From Ornithodoros turicata (taxonomy: Eukaryota > Arthropoda > Arachnida > Ixodida > Argasidae): DNA of 64,000 bases. Position numbers and translations under genes: made by a program. Below the pieces are notes generated by a model, which was not told the origin of the DNA, ran no database searches, and worked only from the letters and a program-made list of their open reading frames with translations. Positions within the stretch are counted from its first letter, which is position 1; the number at the start of each line of letters is the position of its first letter. Shown one piece after another: positions 1 through 11,096 of this stretch. The stretch lies in contig NC_088206.1 of assembly GCF_037126465.1 (NCBI RefSeq), positions 28,460,790 to 28,524,789 on the forward strand. Direction: 5' to 3'.

Positions 1-1
1 C

Positions 2-2199
2 ACGCAGGAAGTCTTAGACCACCTGAAGAAAAAGCATGAAACAACTGTGAGAAGAGAGAAGCTGTGCTCAATCATGCTTGATGGAACGAGCATACGCAAA
101 AAATGTGAAGTAGACAAGGCCACTGGACGGCTAATTGGTTACGTTGATTTTGGGGAGGACCACACACCTCATGACACGGATGATGCGCCCCTAGCAGGTG
201 ACTCTTTGGTATTTATGGCTGTGGGCGTGGCATCACCATGGAAAATACCCTTCGGCTATTTTCTAAATAAGGGGCTATCTGGGGAAGTACTGAAGACACT
301 ACTGACAGAAGCCATCATGGTGCTAACAAATTGTGGGCTCGAAGTCGTGGCAGTCGTCTGTGACGGGCTATCGTCTAATGTTATGATGGGGCGACTGCTA
401 GGGTGCCATTTCCATGCCAACAACACAGAGGACTTTCGGACATTTTTCTCCCATCCTGCTGATGCTGACAAGAGCATACACCTAATTTTTGATGCTGCAC
501 ACAGCCTTAAACTGCTCAGGAACCTGTTTGGGGATCACAAGGTGTTACAGAGCAGCCACTATGGAGTAAGCAAATAGGATGACAATACTACAAGCTGTCC
601 CTTGTGAATAATGTGGGAACAAGGATGGACGAGTTTTTTTCTGGTCCCTCCACGTTCCAGCATTATGCATAAGTTGAGCTCACTTTTCTGCATTTGAATG
701 CAGTACACCTAGCTTCCATTTCAGTTTCTCTCTTGCCTGCCAACAAATTTAAGTATACTTTCACCCTTCTTAGACAATCAGGTGGGCCTTTATTGAAAGG
801 CTGCAGCAACTCCAAGAGAAGGAAGGCATCAGAGCAGCAAACAAGCTCACCAGATCCCATATTGAGTTTGGCCGCCAGATCATGAAGGTCCGCCTTGCAG
901 CGCAGACTCTAAGTTCATCCGTGAGCAAAGCCCTGACCCACGCACGGCTCCTGGGATTGACTGAATTTGAAGGAAGTGACGCAACCGCTTCGTTCATTGC
1001 CGACGTAGATGAGTAGGCCTTTCATTTTCATGACTGTGGCCACTAAAGCTAAAGCATGAACATCTTTTACAGAGCATTTGATTTGCTTAATTCGCACAGT
1101 CCCATTGGCAAAGGATTTAAGGCACCACTTCGCAATGGAACAATTTCCCAGCAAGGAAAGATGATGCTTACATTGTCGTCAAGAATGATGACACTGCGAC
1201 TTCCATCCGGGGAGCTAGCTGCTCAGCATGGGAGACGCATGTCAGTCATCAGCGTGGCCTTTACGCTAAAAAGTGTTGCACAGCTGGCAGAAGCGCTGTT
1301 CCAGGCGGGCGCATGCAGGTAACATGTAGAGGTCTAGAATCAGAAAACAGTATGTTTGAACAAACTATATTACTCCCTTGCACTCCCCTAGTTACATCAC
1401 TACGTACCGCCTCAGCCAGGACCACTTGGAACTGTTCTTCAGCTGCATCAGGCAAAGAGGCGGATGGAATAACAACCCATCAGCTTCCCAATTCCGTCAT
1501 GCCTACAGGAAGCTTCTGATACACGCTGAAGTTCAGGCCCCAAGCTCTGCGAATGTCGCGCCTACAGTGGAAGGCATAGAGACACTCGGTCACCAGGGCA
1601 AGCCGCGAAGCGAGGAAAGTGCAGGTGAGGAGACTCCCACTGCAGAAGTTCCTGCAGAGGACAACACCTGTGCCCTTCTACAGTGTGCTGACCATGACTA
1701 CGGTGAATCATCCAGACTCAGCAGATTCAGCGAGGACATTGTTGCCTATATTGGAGGATATGTTGTTAGAATTGTCTCCTCAAGACTCACCTGTAATGGT
1801 TGTTTGGACACACTCCTAGATGACGAGACATCAAGTGTTCTCATCATGCTCAGGGACAATGGAGGGCTGGTTAAACCATCCTCCTTTGTTACACGTCTGC
1901 TGTGTTGCGCTGAGCAGACCTTTCGTCTCGAGAAATTGAGGTCTGTGAAGCTTGTAGTGCGGGCGATCGTTTTGAAATCGTTTAATCACTTTATCCTAAC
2001 ACACGGTGACAAGCTACCACTGTGCCAGCACTATGCAGAGGAGCCTGATCACATAATTTCACTGGCGAAAGTGATCCTGCAAAAGTACGCTGGCATCAGA
2101 TTAAGAGAACATGGTCGAAGAATTACAGAAGCAAGTCGTGGTGCCCAAGTGAGGCAGATGCTCACGAAACAAATCTTCTTCTTCTTCTTCCGCCACTAG
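2..2199 (+). CDS. P-element/THAP9-like DNA transposase, 5' partial, four exons
   Basis: Four exons can be joined in phase: 2-565, 774-1012, 1073-1318 and 1392-2199, each junction GT-AG (GTAAGC at 566, GTAGGC at 1013, GTAACA at 1319). The N-terminal THAP DNA-binding domain would lie before the window. Exon 1 carries the RNase H-like core: LDGTSI holds the first expected acidic residue, VVCDGLSSN the second, followed by the DAAHSLKLLRNLF helix. Exon 2 reads RLAAQTLSSSV, typical of P-type transposases. Exon 4 starts with LSQDHLELFFSCIR and NNNPSASQFRHAYR, the C-terminal P-element/THAP9 block that supplies the last acidic residue. No internal stop interrupts the model. The last residues (poly-F, then stop at 2199) come from a CTT-rich LINE tail, so the native C-terminus is lost after about 2175. 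Family call is secure; whether it is active or host-domesticated is unknown. Confidence 0.85.
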
Positions 2200-2775
2200 G
2201 AACAGTGGCCACCAGCCACACAGGGCGATTGGCCAGGGTTTCGTACGGAGTAATCTCTAGAGGCTCATGGGACCCACGGTGACATGTTACATGTTACATG
2301 CTACATGTTAGTAGAAGGAAGCCATAGCAGAGGGGAGGGAGGAAGCGGGAGGTACAAGGTGTTTGAGAAGCGGCCGCAGATGGTCAGAAAGGCGGCGGCT
2401 CTCGACGCTATTTCAAACCGCCATTTTTCGGTGTGGGAGGCTCCAAATGACAGGATGGCGTCCAGGGAGAGGGGAACCCCTTGTCTAGCCAGCGGCTGGG
2501 CAAGGTAGCTAAGGCGGGAGCGGTCGTAGAGGGGGCAGTGCAGGAGAAAGTGCTCCACAGTTTCCTCTTGACCGCAGTGGACGCACGCAGGGGAGCGGCT
2601 GACACCCGCGCGGTGCAGATAAAAGTTCAGTGGAAGGGCTAGACAGCGCAGTCGAGTCAGCAAGACTTCTACATGACGGGAGACGCAGCGGTCAGCCTGC
2701 CAAGCGTGGAAAAGATGGGCGTACCGGGCTGGCAGTGAGCGGAGAGCGGTCAGCTCCGCGACCGCGGTTCCGCAA
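2176..2775 (-). mobile_element. LINE 3' end with ORF2 C-terminus (zf-RVT)
   Basis: The minus strand encodes the C-terminal part of a LINE polyprotein, downstream of the RT: leucine/arginine-rich segment, then CVHCGQEETVEHFLLHC, the cysteine/histidine zf-RVT motif found at the end of RNase H-bearing LINEs (I/R1/Jockey-like). The reading frame lies in 2301-2816, but its first residues come from the neighbouring LINE tail (MDNGHFPEDEEEE is encoded by a GAA-repeat tail), so the open frame is a chimera and not a real start. The 3' end is marked on the plus strand by a CTT run at about 2176-2190 followed by GGGCGATTGGCC. The element is 5'-truncated and retains no RT. Confidence 0.75.
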
Positions 2776-2875
2776 TCTTCTTCTTCTTCATCCTCGGGGA
2801 AATGGCCGTTATCCACTAAGGGCGATTGGCCAGCACCAGATGGGGGTCATAGGCGTGGATTTTCCTGACCGCTAG
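2776..2875 (-). mobile_element. LINE 3' UTR tail, second copy of the same family
   Basis: CTT repeats at 2776-2788, then about 40 bases, then AGGGCGATTGGCCAG repeat the tail structure seen at 2176-2235 and again at 10690-10760. Two 3' ends therefore lie head to tail, meaning one truncated copy landed at or beside the tail of another. Confidence 0.6.
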
Positions 2876-2883
2876 CTATATAT

Positions 2884-2912
2884 GAGAGGAGGAGGAGGAG
2901 GAGGAGGAGGGG
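2884..2912 (+). repeat. (AGG)n microsatellite
   Basis: An uninterrupted GGA/AGG run directly beside the LINE tail. Confidence 0.9.
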
Positions 2913-4204
2913 GTTGAGACTTGTCGGAATAACGATAGGTGTGGGACTCGCGGAGGGTAGCCGTGAAGTTAAGCGCAAGAGAAAAGGCGAAGATACGTTC
3001 GCTGCTCAAAAGCGCAATCAGTAGATGCCCTAAATCGTCGTCGTCTTCGCTCGCCCCAAGTGGACCTGCGACCCAAAATTTAATTTTTCTTCTTACATAT
3101 ACCTGTGTGCCTTGATTAAAACACTAACAGTTTACGACGCTTTCCTACATTGTTGCATTGTTGTAACGCGCAAACGACGGAACAAGGTAGGAGTGATACA
3201 CAGGCAGTAACATGTATCACGAATTTCGCCTGTTGTCACTGTTAATGACCCACAACCACGGCAAATAAAGGCCTTTCTAGGAAACGCACAGTTCGGAAAC
3301 ACACCTTTCTTTGTTCGAACACTTAAACGGTCATATATCCACATTACATGCCATTCGCTAGGCCTCACTGTGTGCAACAAGACACACGTTATTCTTTTAC
3401 GCCACGATACAAGCTATTAATCCAAAAGAAGCCGCTCAACGCAATTGCCCAAAGGTACGACGACAAACGTCTGCATCATGCATGCAAACAACAACTGATA
3501 GGTGTATGCTTACATATTTCCTGCTCGGCTCGGCGAGCAATGCGGAGGCCATGAGAGCAGACGAACGCCACGCCCGAGGCGTTCTCACTTACGTTGCCAT
3601 AGAGATCCGCATTGTTGCCCTCAAAAACGAGTACTCCGCTAACATTTAGCGTGCAAAAAGAGGTCTGGCAACGCTGTCTATGCCTCCGCTGGCCGCGCGC
3701 AGGTGGGCACACCCCGCGGTAGGGAGAAAGCATTGGCCGCGCGCCAAGGCCGTTCTCTAGAGTCTTCCTATATTATCGCTATGGGCCGCCATGACATTTC
3801 AGGGTTTTCTGCTGCCGCCGGAATACGCAGTACACCGCCGCCGGCGCGCTAACTGATGGAGACGGCGGCGATCTGTTGTACAGGAGCGGGTTTGGAAATA
3901 CGCCTCCCGGGGGCTACTCTGAGGATCATGTGACGCGGCCATAATAGCAGGAAGATAATGCCTGTGTTTGACCTTACTTGTAACAAAAATATTGGTCATT
4001 GACCGATAAACAGATTGTCATATTAACGAGAGGGATTTACGTGCCAGCGGAACGATTCCCGAGAAAAACGGTCATAAAGCAAGTATTTCAGATTAACGGG
4101 GGTCATATTAATTAGGGTTCACTGTATATTATACCGGGTAATGCTTCATTATTACCCGGATTCATCGTTGGCGTTATCACAAAAAATTGGCGCAATATGG
4201 GCAA
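2913..4204. other. No gene recognised
   Basis: Short open frames only, none with a recognisable family. GC-rich stretch at 3660-3900. No RNA gene or complete element seen. Confidence 0.5.
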
Positions 4205-5440
4205 TCTGGGCTTGCCAATATAGGCAGCCAATATTGGTCCAATAGAGAGCCTGGTTGCACTTTTCATGTTGGATCAATATTAGCAGCCCATATATGAGAG
4301 CAGTATTGGACAACTTGGCAGCCCACATTGGCCCAATATTGGGCCAATATTGGTGTGCTGCATGGGTTGCTTCCTCTCCCACACATGCTTACTTTACCGT
4401 CACAACAACAATCGTGCTACTGTTGCACACTCAGTATCTCCAATCATCTAGTTTACAGTCCAAGAACTGTTGCTTTGCGGTGTTCATAATATGGGTCCAT
4501 GCAATAGTACCGGTATTGTGTTATTATTCAAAATCTACAATAAATATCAGAGACAAAGACGCGTTTCAGGAGATAGGAAGGTATTCACGATAACGGTCCC
4601 CAAAGTATGACAAGACCATAGCAGCGTCTCTTCCAGCAGGTGGCATAACATTGCTAAGCTAGGATTTGACAACTCTCAGTGTAGTAAAACCCGCTAAAGT
4701 CGAAAGGTACGCTGCAATTGAATGACATGATCTCGTTATCGGAACAAAATTTGTTTTCTTCCCGAAGAAGCATATCTATATTCGCCAATTCGTATGTAAC
4801 TTATTTTTCAAGCACCTTGCATTTTCTACGCATTGACCCTACGACTGAATACAACGAACGAACGAACGAGTCGACAGGTGCACACTACAACCACAGTTGT
4901 AAGGCACGAATGTCACCTTCGTAGAAATACTTTTAACCCCTCGATCAGGTTACGGAAATGTTTTCCTTGCAGGCGACAGGCGCTGTAGTGTCATTCGGAG
5001 GTAGCGATAACGCACGGTGAGCACGGTGAGCGCCTCACAAAGCGGGCTGATCCAGACAGGTCGTCAGTGATTCTCCTTTACCACTCTCCAGTCAACCGAA
5101 TTTTCCGTACATCCGGAAGACGAAATCGGTCCTGGGGCTTTAAAGATTAGCAGTGGAGTCCGCGCCACATTCGTCGAAGCCTGTGGAACAAGGACTCCTT
5201 CCTCCCTGGGGTAGCGGCCTACCAGTGTGTGGGCCATCGTAAGGTCAACCGAGCGCAGAAGAGAGTTCGTCCTGAGGCCTGAGAGTTATTCGTGCAGTAT
5301 AGGCGAATGGCTAGACGGCAGACAGACGGGGTAAGCAGGACAGAAGCGACAGAACCAGCTGCACGAGCACACCTGTCCGCAGAATCGGCGAGGGCATTCT
5401 CCGAGATACCAACGTGACCCGGAGTCCACATGTTGATCTG
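4205..5440 (-). repeat. Dispersed LINE-derived repeat, copy 1
   Basis: About 1.2 kb that recurs in the opposite orientation at 53110-54400. Shared blocks include the CCAATATTGG-rich segment (4290-4355), a block near 4718-4924 whose translation is almost the same in both copies, and the RNase H fragment at 5219-5431. With the RNase H on the minus strand, the remainder reads as 3' flank/UTR of a LINE. The copies differ by scattered substitutions and small indels. Confidence 0.8.
5219..5431 (-). pseudogene. LINE RNase H fragment
   Basis: WTPGHVGISENALADSADR is the conserved last RNase H block of LINE ORF2 (W-x-PGHVGIxGNxxAD, last catalytic Asp in ALAD). Only about 70 residues are readable before the frame is lost towards 5215. 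The matching copy at 53150-53582 reads further. It carries E where the family normally has G (GISENA). Confidence 0.8.
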
Positions 5441-5727
5441 GTAATACTTGCGGCATCCTGTTAGTACACGTAGAAGAACATGTTCTTTATTTTGTGAAAG
5501 GAGAAGTCGACCAGACTATACGGTAGGGTGTGGTAAAAGGCGGTGACAGGTTGCTGTGTCATTATTTTATCAAGGTTAAGGACTGTCTATAGGCCTGGAC
5601 TCTGAGCTGACATCAGTATCGAGTTCATTTCGTGCGTAGTGACATGAGGAATTCGTGAAGGTTTCAGCACTCTATCCCTACGCATTAGGTTAGGTTCGAT
5701 TAGTTCCGCTAAAGCAGTCTTGGGAAA

Positions 5728-5866
5728 AGTTACTAAGTTACAAAAGTAACTAAGTTACAGTTACAGTTACTCGAGCAAAAAGGTAACTAAGTTACAGTTA
5801 CAGTCACCCTGTGAAAATTGTAACTAGTTAGAGTTACAAGTCAGTTACTTTAGAAATTTTCCAAGC
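5728..5866. repeat. GTAACT/AGTTAC-rich short inverted-repeat element
   Basis: Repeated AAGTTAC, AACTAAGTTAC and GTTACAGTTAC units bracketed by CTTGGGAAAA on the left and TTTTCCAAG on the right, an imperfect terminal inverted repeat. It resembles subterminal repeats of hAT MITEs, but no target duplication is evident. The rest of 5441-6165 shows no gene. Confidence 0.4.
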
Positions 5867-6167
5867 AAAGAATGAGATCAACAGGCTTTATTGCATACAT
5901 TGAAGTTATGCTACTTATATATATTACATTTGAGCAGCAGCTGGTGTTCGAAGTTTACATTTTGCGGCACGCTATCAACGCTGATTTCCTCTCCAACGAG
6001 CTTTCGTCTGTCCAGTGTGCGGTGACACGGATGAAGCTGCTGTTAAAATTGGAAGCATGCTTCCTCGGAAAAACTGTTTGGTAACCTCCTAATAATGTGT
6101 GCTGTGCGTCGTCGCTTCTATTTCTTTTCTTTTTCGTCGCTTTGGAACATTCTGGTTTGCCCCACAT

Positions 6168-8690
6168 TCACAATTTGTTTTTGTCGAGTAACCGACCATC
6201 GTGGCACCATGGTGGCAGAATGACATCCCAATTTGTGTGATCCGCCGTCACGTACATGGACATCATCTCGGCCAGCGTTCGATTGAGTCTCTCAGTAAGA
6301 CCGTTGGTCTGCGGGTGGTACGGGGTGGTAGTGCGGTGGACGATGTTGCTCAGCTGAACTACATTCTGGACAGTTTCGGAGAGAAACGCTGCACCACGGT
6401 CGCTGATCAGAGTCTGAGGTGCACCATGCCTTAAGATTATCCGCTCGAGGAGAAAAGAAGCGACGTCAGCGGCGGAGGCGGAGGCTGTCGCTCGAGTTTC
6501 TGCATACCGCGTAAGATAGTCGACAGACGTAATTATCCATTTGTTTCCGGTTGACGACAGAGGGAAGGGACCAAGCATGTCGATACCTATTCGTTGAAAT
6601 GGCGCGTCGGGGGGAGGTATGGGACGCAGGAGACCGGCGGGTGGCGTGGTCGGAGGCTTTCGTTTTTGGCATGGGGCGCATGATCTGATATACTTGGAGA
6701 CAGAACGATACATTCCTCTCCAGAAGAAACGATCACGTAGGCGGCTGTAGGTCTTGAACAGCCCAAGATGACCAGCTGTTGGATCGTCGTGGCATGCCGC
6801 AATTACATCACGCTGCAGTGAACGGGGGACTACTAATAACCACTGTTCACCATGCGGCTGATAATTTTGGCGGTAGAGAATGCCATCTCTGATGGTGAAC
6901 AGTTTGGCTTTCCGAGATACAGGGCCAACGGCGGAAGAGAGCTCATTGATGACGTCAGCAAGTGCGAGGTCTCGGCGCTGCTGAAGTGCAATATCAGAGA
7001 ACTGGAGCGCAGCTACAGTGGGGGACAGCTCCGTAGTGGTCGGAGCCGGGTGCCGCGACAAGCTGTCAGCGTCCAGGTGTGTCCTGCCGGACTTGTAGCG
7101 GATTGAGAGGTCGTATTCTTGCAGTTTCAGAGCCCATCGCCCAAGCAGACCCGTAGGGTTCTTCATCTTGGTCAGCCAGCAGAGCGCATGGTGATCCGTG
7201 ATGACGTGAAACGGGTGGCCGTAGATGTAGGGACGAAACTTGCCCAATGCCCAGACGACTGGCAGGCATTCTTTTTCGGTTATAGAATAATTCCGTTCAC
7301 AATCTGACAACGTGCGGCTAGCGTAGGCGATGACTCGCTCACTATTGTTGACGAGCTGGACTAACACGGCTCCTATGCCATGGCCGCTGGCGTCGATATG
7401 GACTTCGGTTGGAGCACCTTCCAGAAAATGGCCAAGGACTGGTGGGGAACTCAGCGATGTTTTCAAAGACATAAACGCCTCTTCTTGCTCTGAAGTCCAG
7501 GTGAATGTCGCGTCCTTCTTTAATAGGCGCTGTAAAGGTTCGGCAATGTTGGCAAATCCCTTGATGAAGCGGCGGAAGTATGAGCATAGCCCAAGAAATG
7601 AGCGTAATGACTTTTGGTTCTCCGGAGGAGGGAAGTTTTGAACGGCCATTATCTTGTCTGGGTCAGGGTGGATGCCGTCTTTGTCAACAAGATGACCCAA
7701 TATTTTTATTTGTTGACCTCCGAATGTGCACTTCTTTGCGTTCAGTTGAAGCCCGGCTTTACGGAAGCATTCGAGTACGGCCCTTAGACGCTGGATATGG
7801 TCATCAACGTTTCCAGCGAAGACTATTACATCGTCGAGGTAACACAGGCAGAAGGTCCATCTGAATGATCGAAGGATCGTGTCCATCATTAGGCTGAAAA
7901 GTTGCTGGGGCATTACAGAGTCAGAATGGCATAACTCGAAACTCGAAGAGCCCATCAGGGTTACGAACGCGGTCTTTTCACGATCCTGCTCGTCGACTGC
8001 GATCTGCCAGTACCCTGACCGAAGATCCATAGAAGAGAAATATGGGGCACCATGCAAAGAATCTAATGTGTCGTCGATGCGTGGTAGGGGATACACGTCC
8101 TTAGTAGTGGCGGCGTTCAACTTCCTGTAGTCAACACAGAATCGCCATGTCCCGTCCTTCTTACGTACAAGGACTACCGGAGAAGACCAGGGGCTGTTGG
8201 ATTCCTGGATGATGCCCTTGCTGAGCATATCCTTTACGTGGTCCTGTATGACGCGACGTTCAGCGGGAGACACACGATACGGACGGCTATGTACGGGAGG
8301 AGAGTTCCCGGTCAGTATCGTGTGTTTTACCGTGGTGCACGAACCTAGGGGAGCCCCGCTCACATCAAAGAGATCTGAGAAGTCCGAAAGTAGGTGTGAA
8401 AATCGTGCCTTGTCCTCGGGCGGAAGATCAGGGGATATCCTATCTTCCACGAGGCTTATATTGCCCTTAGTCTTTGGAGTACCATCCGTGCTTGACGCCG
8501 AACTGAGAAGAGCAGAAACCGACAGATCGCCGAAAGAGAATGTTCCGAGCCGTATCCCCGAGGGGACGAAACGATCTTCATTGGAAGAGTTTGTTACCCA
8601 TATTACTCCAAGGCCTCTGTCAGAAGTAAGAAGCGAACAAGGTGAGCATAAAGATGTCTGAAGGAGAACGTCCGTTTTGTAAAAGAACAT
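6168..8690 (-). pseudogene. pol: Gypsy 1 pol: RT, RNase H, integrase (truncated)
   Basis: Domains run RT (CVDYRKLNAAT, then YLDDVIVFA as catalytic YxDD), RNase H (VHIDASGHGIGAVL with first Asp, DADSLSRHP at its end), and integrase (HHCC with AGHLG and CAPCQKRK; acidic residues in IGIDMLGPF, LISDRGAAF and LTERLNRT). The ORF is 840 residues but hides damage. In the RT around 7880-7960 two opposite frameshifts replace the block between FVTLMG and MMDTILRS; the original frame there has a TGA. The integrase breaks off after WDVILP, where its C-terminal part is missing. The stretch is in the same frame as the protease at 8715-9209, separated by one stop codon (8715-8717). Confidence 0.88.
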
Positions 8691-8714
8691 GCCATCAACT
8701 TGTGGGAGGGTAGT

Positions 8715-9209
8715 CTAAATTCTCACACGTACAGCCGCCATGGTGTAAGCGGGGACTCTACACGCTGTCAGTACAGAGACGGGAACTGCCATAGGGACGT
8801 CATCACCACCGCAGGGCACGTCAACTCCAAGGTCCAGAATTTTGCCAGAGCAGTCGATGAGGGCTTCTGTAGACGAGAGGAAATCCCAGCCCAAGACGAC
8901 GTCAGAGATGCACCGCGACAGCACCAGGAACCTAATCACATACAATTCCGACCCAATAGTGACTCTCCCTGTGCAGTACCCCAAGGGTTGAACGGCGCTA
9001 CAGTCGCCAAGTCTCACACTGTGCTCTGCTGTAATTGGTGTCAGTACCTTCCGTAATCGTCGACGTAGTGTTTCAGAAATGCAAGATATCGTCGCTCCTG
9101 TGTCAACAAGTCCTTCCAAACGGCTGCCGTCAAAATCCAACGTAACATAATTTTCAACGAGTGGTGGGGGGTTTTGAAGACATGTCCAGCGCGCAACCTG
9201 ACCCCCCAA
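8715..9209 (-). pseudogene. Gypsy 1 aspartic protease region
   Basis: LVDTGATISCIS is the retropepsin active site (DTGA), followed 60-90 residues later by DVVLGWDFL, the usual flap/ILG-like block. It would process the gag-pol polyprotein. It is in frame with the downstream RT; a TAG at 8715-8717 ends it nine codons before the longest RT reading frame begins, most simply a nonsense mutation in a once continuous pol. Confidence 0.85.
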
Positions 9210-9229
9210 AGTGCCACAGGCTGCGGATT

Positions 9230-10547
9230 CTAGTTTGGAGCAGTAAATGACTTCGGGATAGTTCGATGCATGGGGGACCTGGACCTCCGTCGGGGATGCG
9301 GGGATGGTGACCGCGTTAGTCTCTTCCTTGGCTGGTCTTCGAAATCTTGCGTATTGCGTAAGTCGTCATCATCAAAACGGTTGTTCCCGAAAGGAGGCTG
9401 GCTCCATCTACTAGACGGGAGTCCTGCATCATAGGCGGGTGGAAACCGCTGCCCGTAGTACGCTCGAGAAGATGACGCATAGCGTTCGCTGCGCAAGTCC
9501 TCTTGCCGACGGACACAGTAGCGTGCAATGTGGCCAGCCGTCTGACAGTAGAAACAAACGGGTGGGTGGGTCTGTAATATGCCCGTGGCCTCCTGTACTG
9601 TGTAGGCTCCCAAGTGTAACGAGGCTGGGCTTGGGACAGGAAAGGCGCGATCGTAGACACAGGTTCTGGCGGTAGAGTGCTCGTATGGGATGGCGGTGGG
9701 GATGGAGCAGGAGGCGACCTGCAAACTTTGGCATATGACCGTGGCTGTGCAGAAAGAGCCGATGCCGCCATGTGAACTTCTTGTTGTACCATCCTACGTA
9801 TATTATTGTTGTCGCCGTTCTGATGGACGGGGTGAGACGCTGGTTATGACCAAGGGCGGCTAGTTCTTCCCTTACAACCCTCCTCACGATGGCCAGCAAG
9901 GACTCTGAATCGACATTAGCACCATTGCCGCAGTGCGGCGGACCCGTGAACGGCAAATTAGGTGGAGGAGAACAAATACGTCGTCCGCGTAGGTTTTCAA
10001 GTCGTCTGCAAGCTTGGCTGAGTTCGGTTACGCTACAGAAAGCTTGTGAGGCGACACCGTTGAATAAATATTCCGACAGCCCCTTAAGTAGATGATGAAT
10101 CTTTTCGCTTTCAGCCATACCGGGATCTACTCGTCGGCACAAATACACGACATCTTGCATGTAGGACGTGAAGTTCTCCTGGTATTCTTGGTGCCTAGTG
10201 TTTAACTTCCTGCTGGCTTCCTGCTTCCTTTCTTCCGATTTACCGAAAGCAGCCGATATCGCTGTTTTAAAGGCATCCCAGGTGTGCAGACTTGGCTCAT
10301 TATTTTCAAACCACTGCAAGGCGGTAGACGAAAGGTAGAATACTACGTTTGCCAGACGCATGCTGTCGTCCCAGTTGTTGTGGGCGGCGACACGATCTAC
10401 TTGTGCCAGCCAGTCTTCGACGTTTAAGTCGTCTGTCGCAGCGAAAACCGGCGGGTCGCGCTGCCGAGCAAGGAACCGAGGGGCTGGAACGGGCTGGGCG
10501 GGTTGTCCGGAACAGCCGGCCGGAGCTGACGCTGGTGGGGGCGTCAT
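9230..10547 (-). pseudogene. gag: Gypsy 1 gag with CCHC knuckle, frameshifted
   Basis: The capsid part (DVEDWLAQVDRVAAHNNWDD homologue; VNVEDWLAQ and LQWFENNEPSLHTW visible) runs from a likely ATG at 10547 in one frame down to about 9790. The next segment (SYAKVCRSPPAPSPPPS) is in a second frame, and the nucleocapsid CFYCQTAGHIARYC (one CCHC knuckle) plus an Arg/Ser-rich tail lie in a third frame ending at 9230. Two frameshifts thus break a gag of roughly 430 residues. The step from the last gag frame to protease is a -1 change, which may be the native gag-pol shift. Confidence 0.8.
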
Positions 10548-10689
10548 GATTTTCCCACTTCGTAGCAGCAGGTTGGGTTTAGGCGAGAGGAAAGGAGGAC
10601 GGTGAAAAGCACCTCCACCAAATGTTAGGAGAAGAATCGCAAGAGCAGGCACTTGCTAGGCGGTAGCCCAAAAGAATGATTTCTTCTCG

Positions 10690-10800
10690 AGCGCGTTTCT
10701 TCTTCTTCTTCTTCGTCTTTCTCCGCAGTGGCGCATAGCACGGGGCAATTGGCCACGGCCGCGCTTCAGACCAACATCTTCTTCCTCACAATATAGCATG
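10690..10800 (-). mobile_element. LINE 3' tail fragment
   Basis: CTT repeats (10689-10703) followed by GGGGCAATTGGCCA match the tails at 2176 and 2776. It sits in or beside the LTR remnant of Gypsy 1. Confidence 0.55.
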
Positions 10801-10877
10801 CAACCGTCATATTTTCCGAATATGGAAGTAGGAAATATGTCGAAACATGTAATTATGTGACACATGAAACATTGTAG

Positions 10878-11082
10878 AAGGGTAGAAAATTCAGCGAACC
10901 GGTGAGGAAGTATGAAGGGGAGTACCTGAGGACGAGAGCCGCCGATATTTCGTACAGAGACTGTTCTTCTTCTGGGCCGATATATATAATAAATATGTAT
11001 AACAATAAGCTATAATGCCCAGAAGAACAACAGTCTCAGTTCGAAATATCGGCGGCAATCGTCCTGGACCACTTCCCTTCAT
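10878..11082. mobile_element. Hairpin-forming short insertion with 14-bp target duplication
   Basis: The flanks ATGAAACATTGTAG at 10864-10877 and 11083-11096 are identical, a 14-bp target duplication. Inside, a single-stranded head with AGCGAACCGGT is followed by two long inverted arms: GCCGCCGATATTTCG...GAGACTGTT on the left (about 10938-10973) and its complement at about 11015-11057. Between them is a 40-base AT-rich loop. The same head and arm occur at 24435-24578, and one arm at 49808-49858. No protein is encoded. Confidence 0.8.
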
Positions 11083-11096
11083 ATGAAACATTGTAG

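Larger units (their letters stand above)
6170..10690 (-). mobile_element. Ty3/Gypsy retrotransposon 1, decayed and 3'-truncated
   Basis: Reading on the minus strand, gag, protease, RT, RNase H and the integrase core follow in standard order. The left end stops inside integrase at about 6205, where unrelated sequence takes over, so no 3' LTR is found. At the right end TGTTAGGAG at 10623 is the likely inner edge of the 5' LTR (minus strand ends CTAACA), followed by TTTGGTGGAGGTGC where a primer site should lie. Only about 65 bases of that LTR remain before a LINE tail. Confidence 0.85.
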
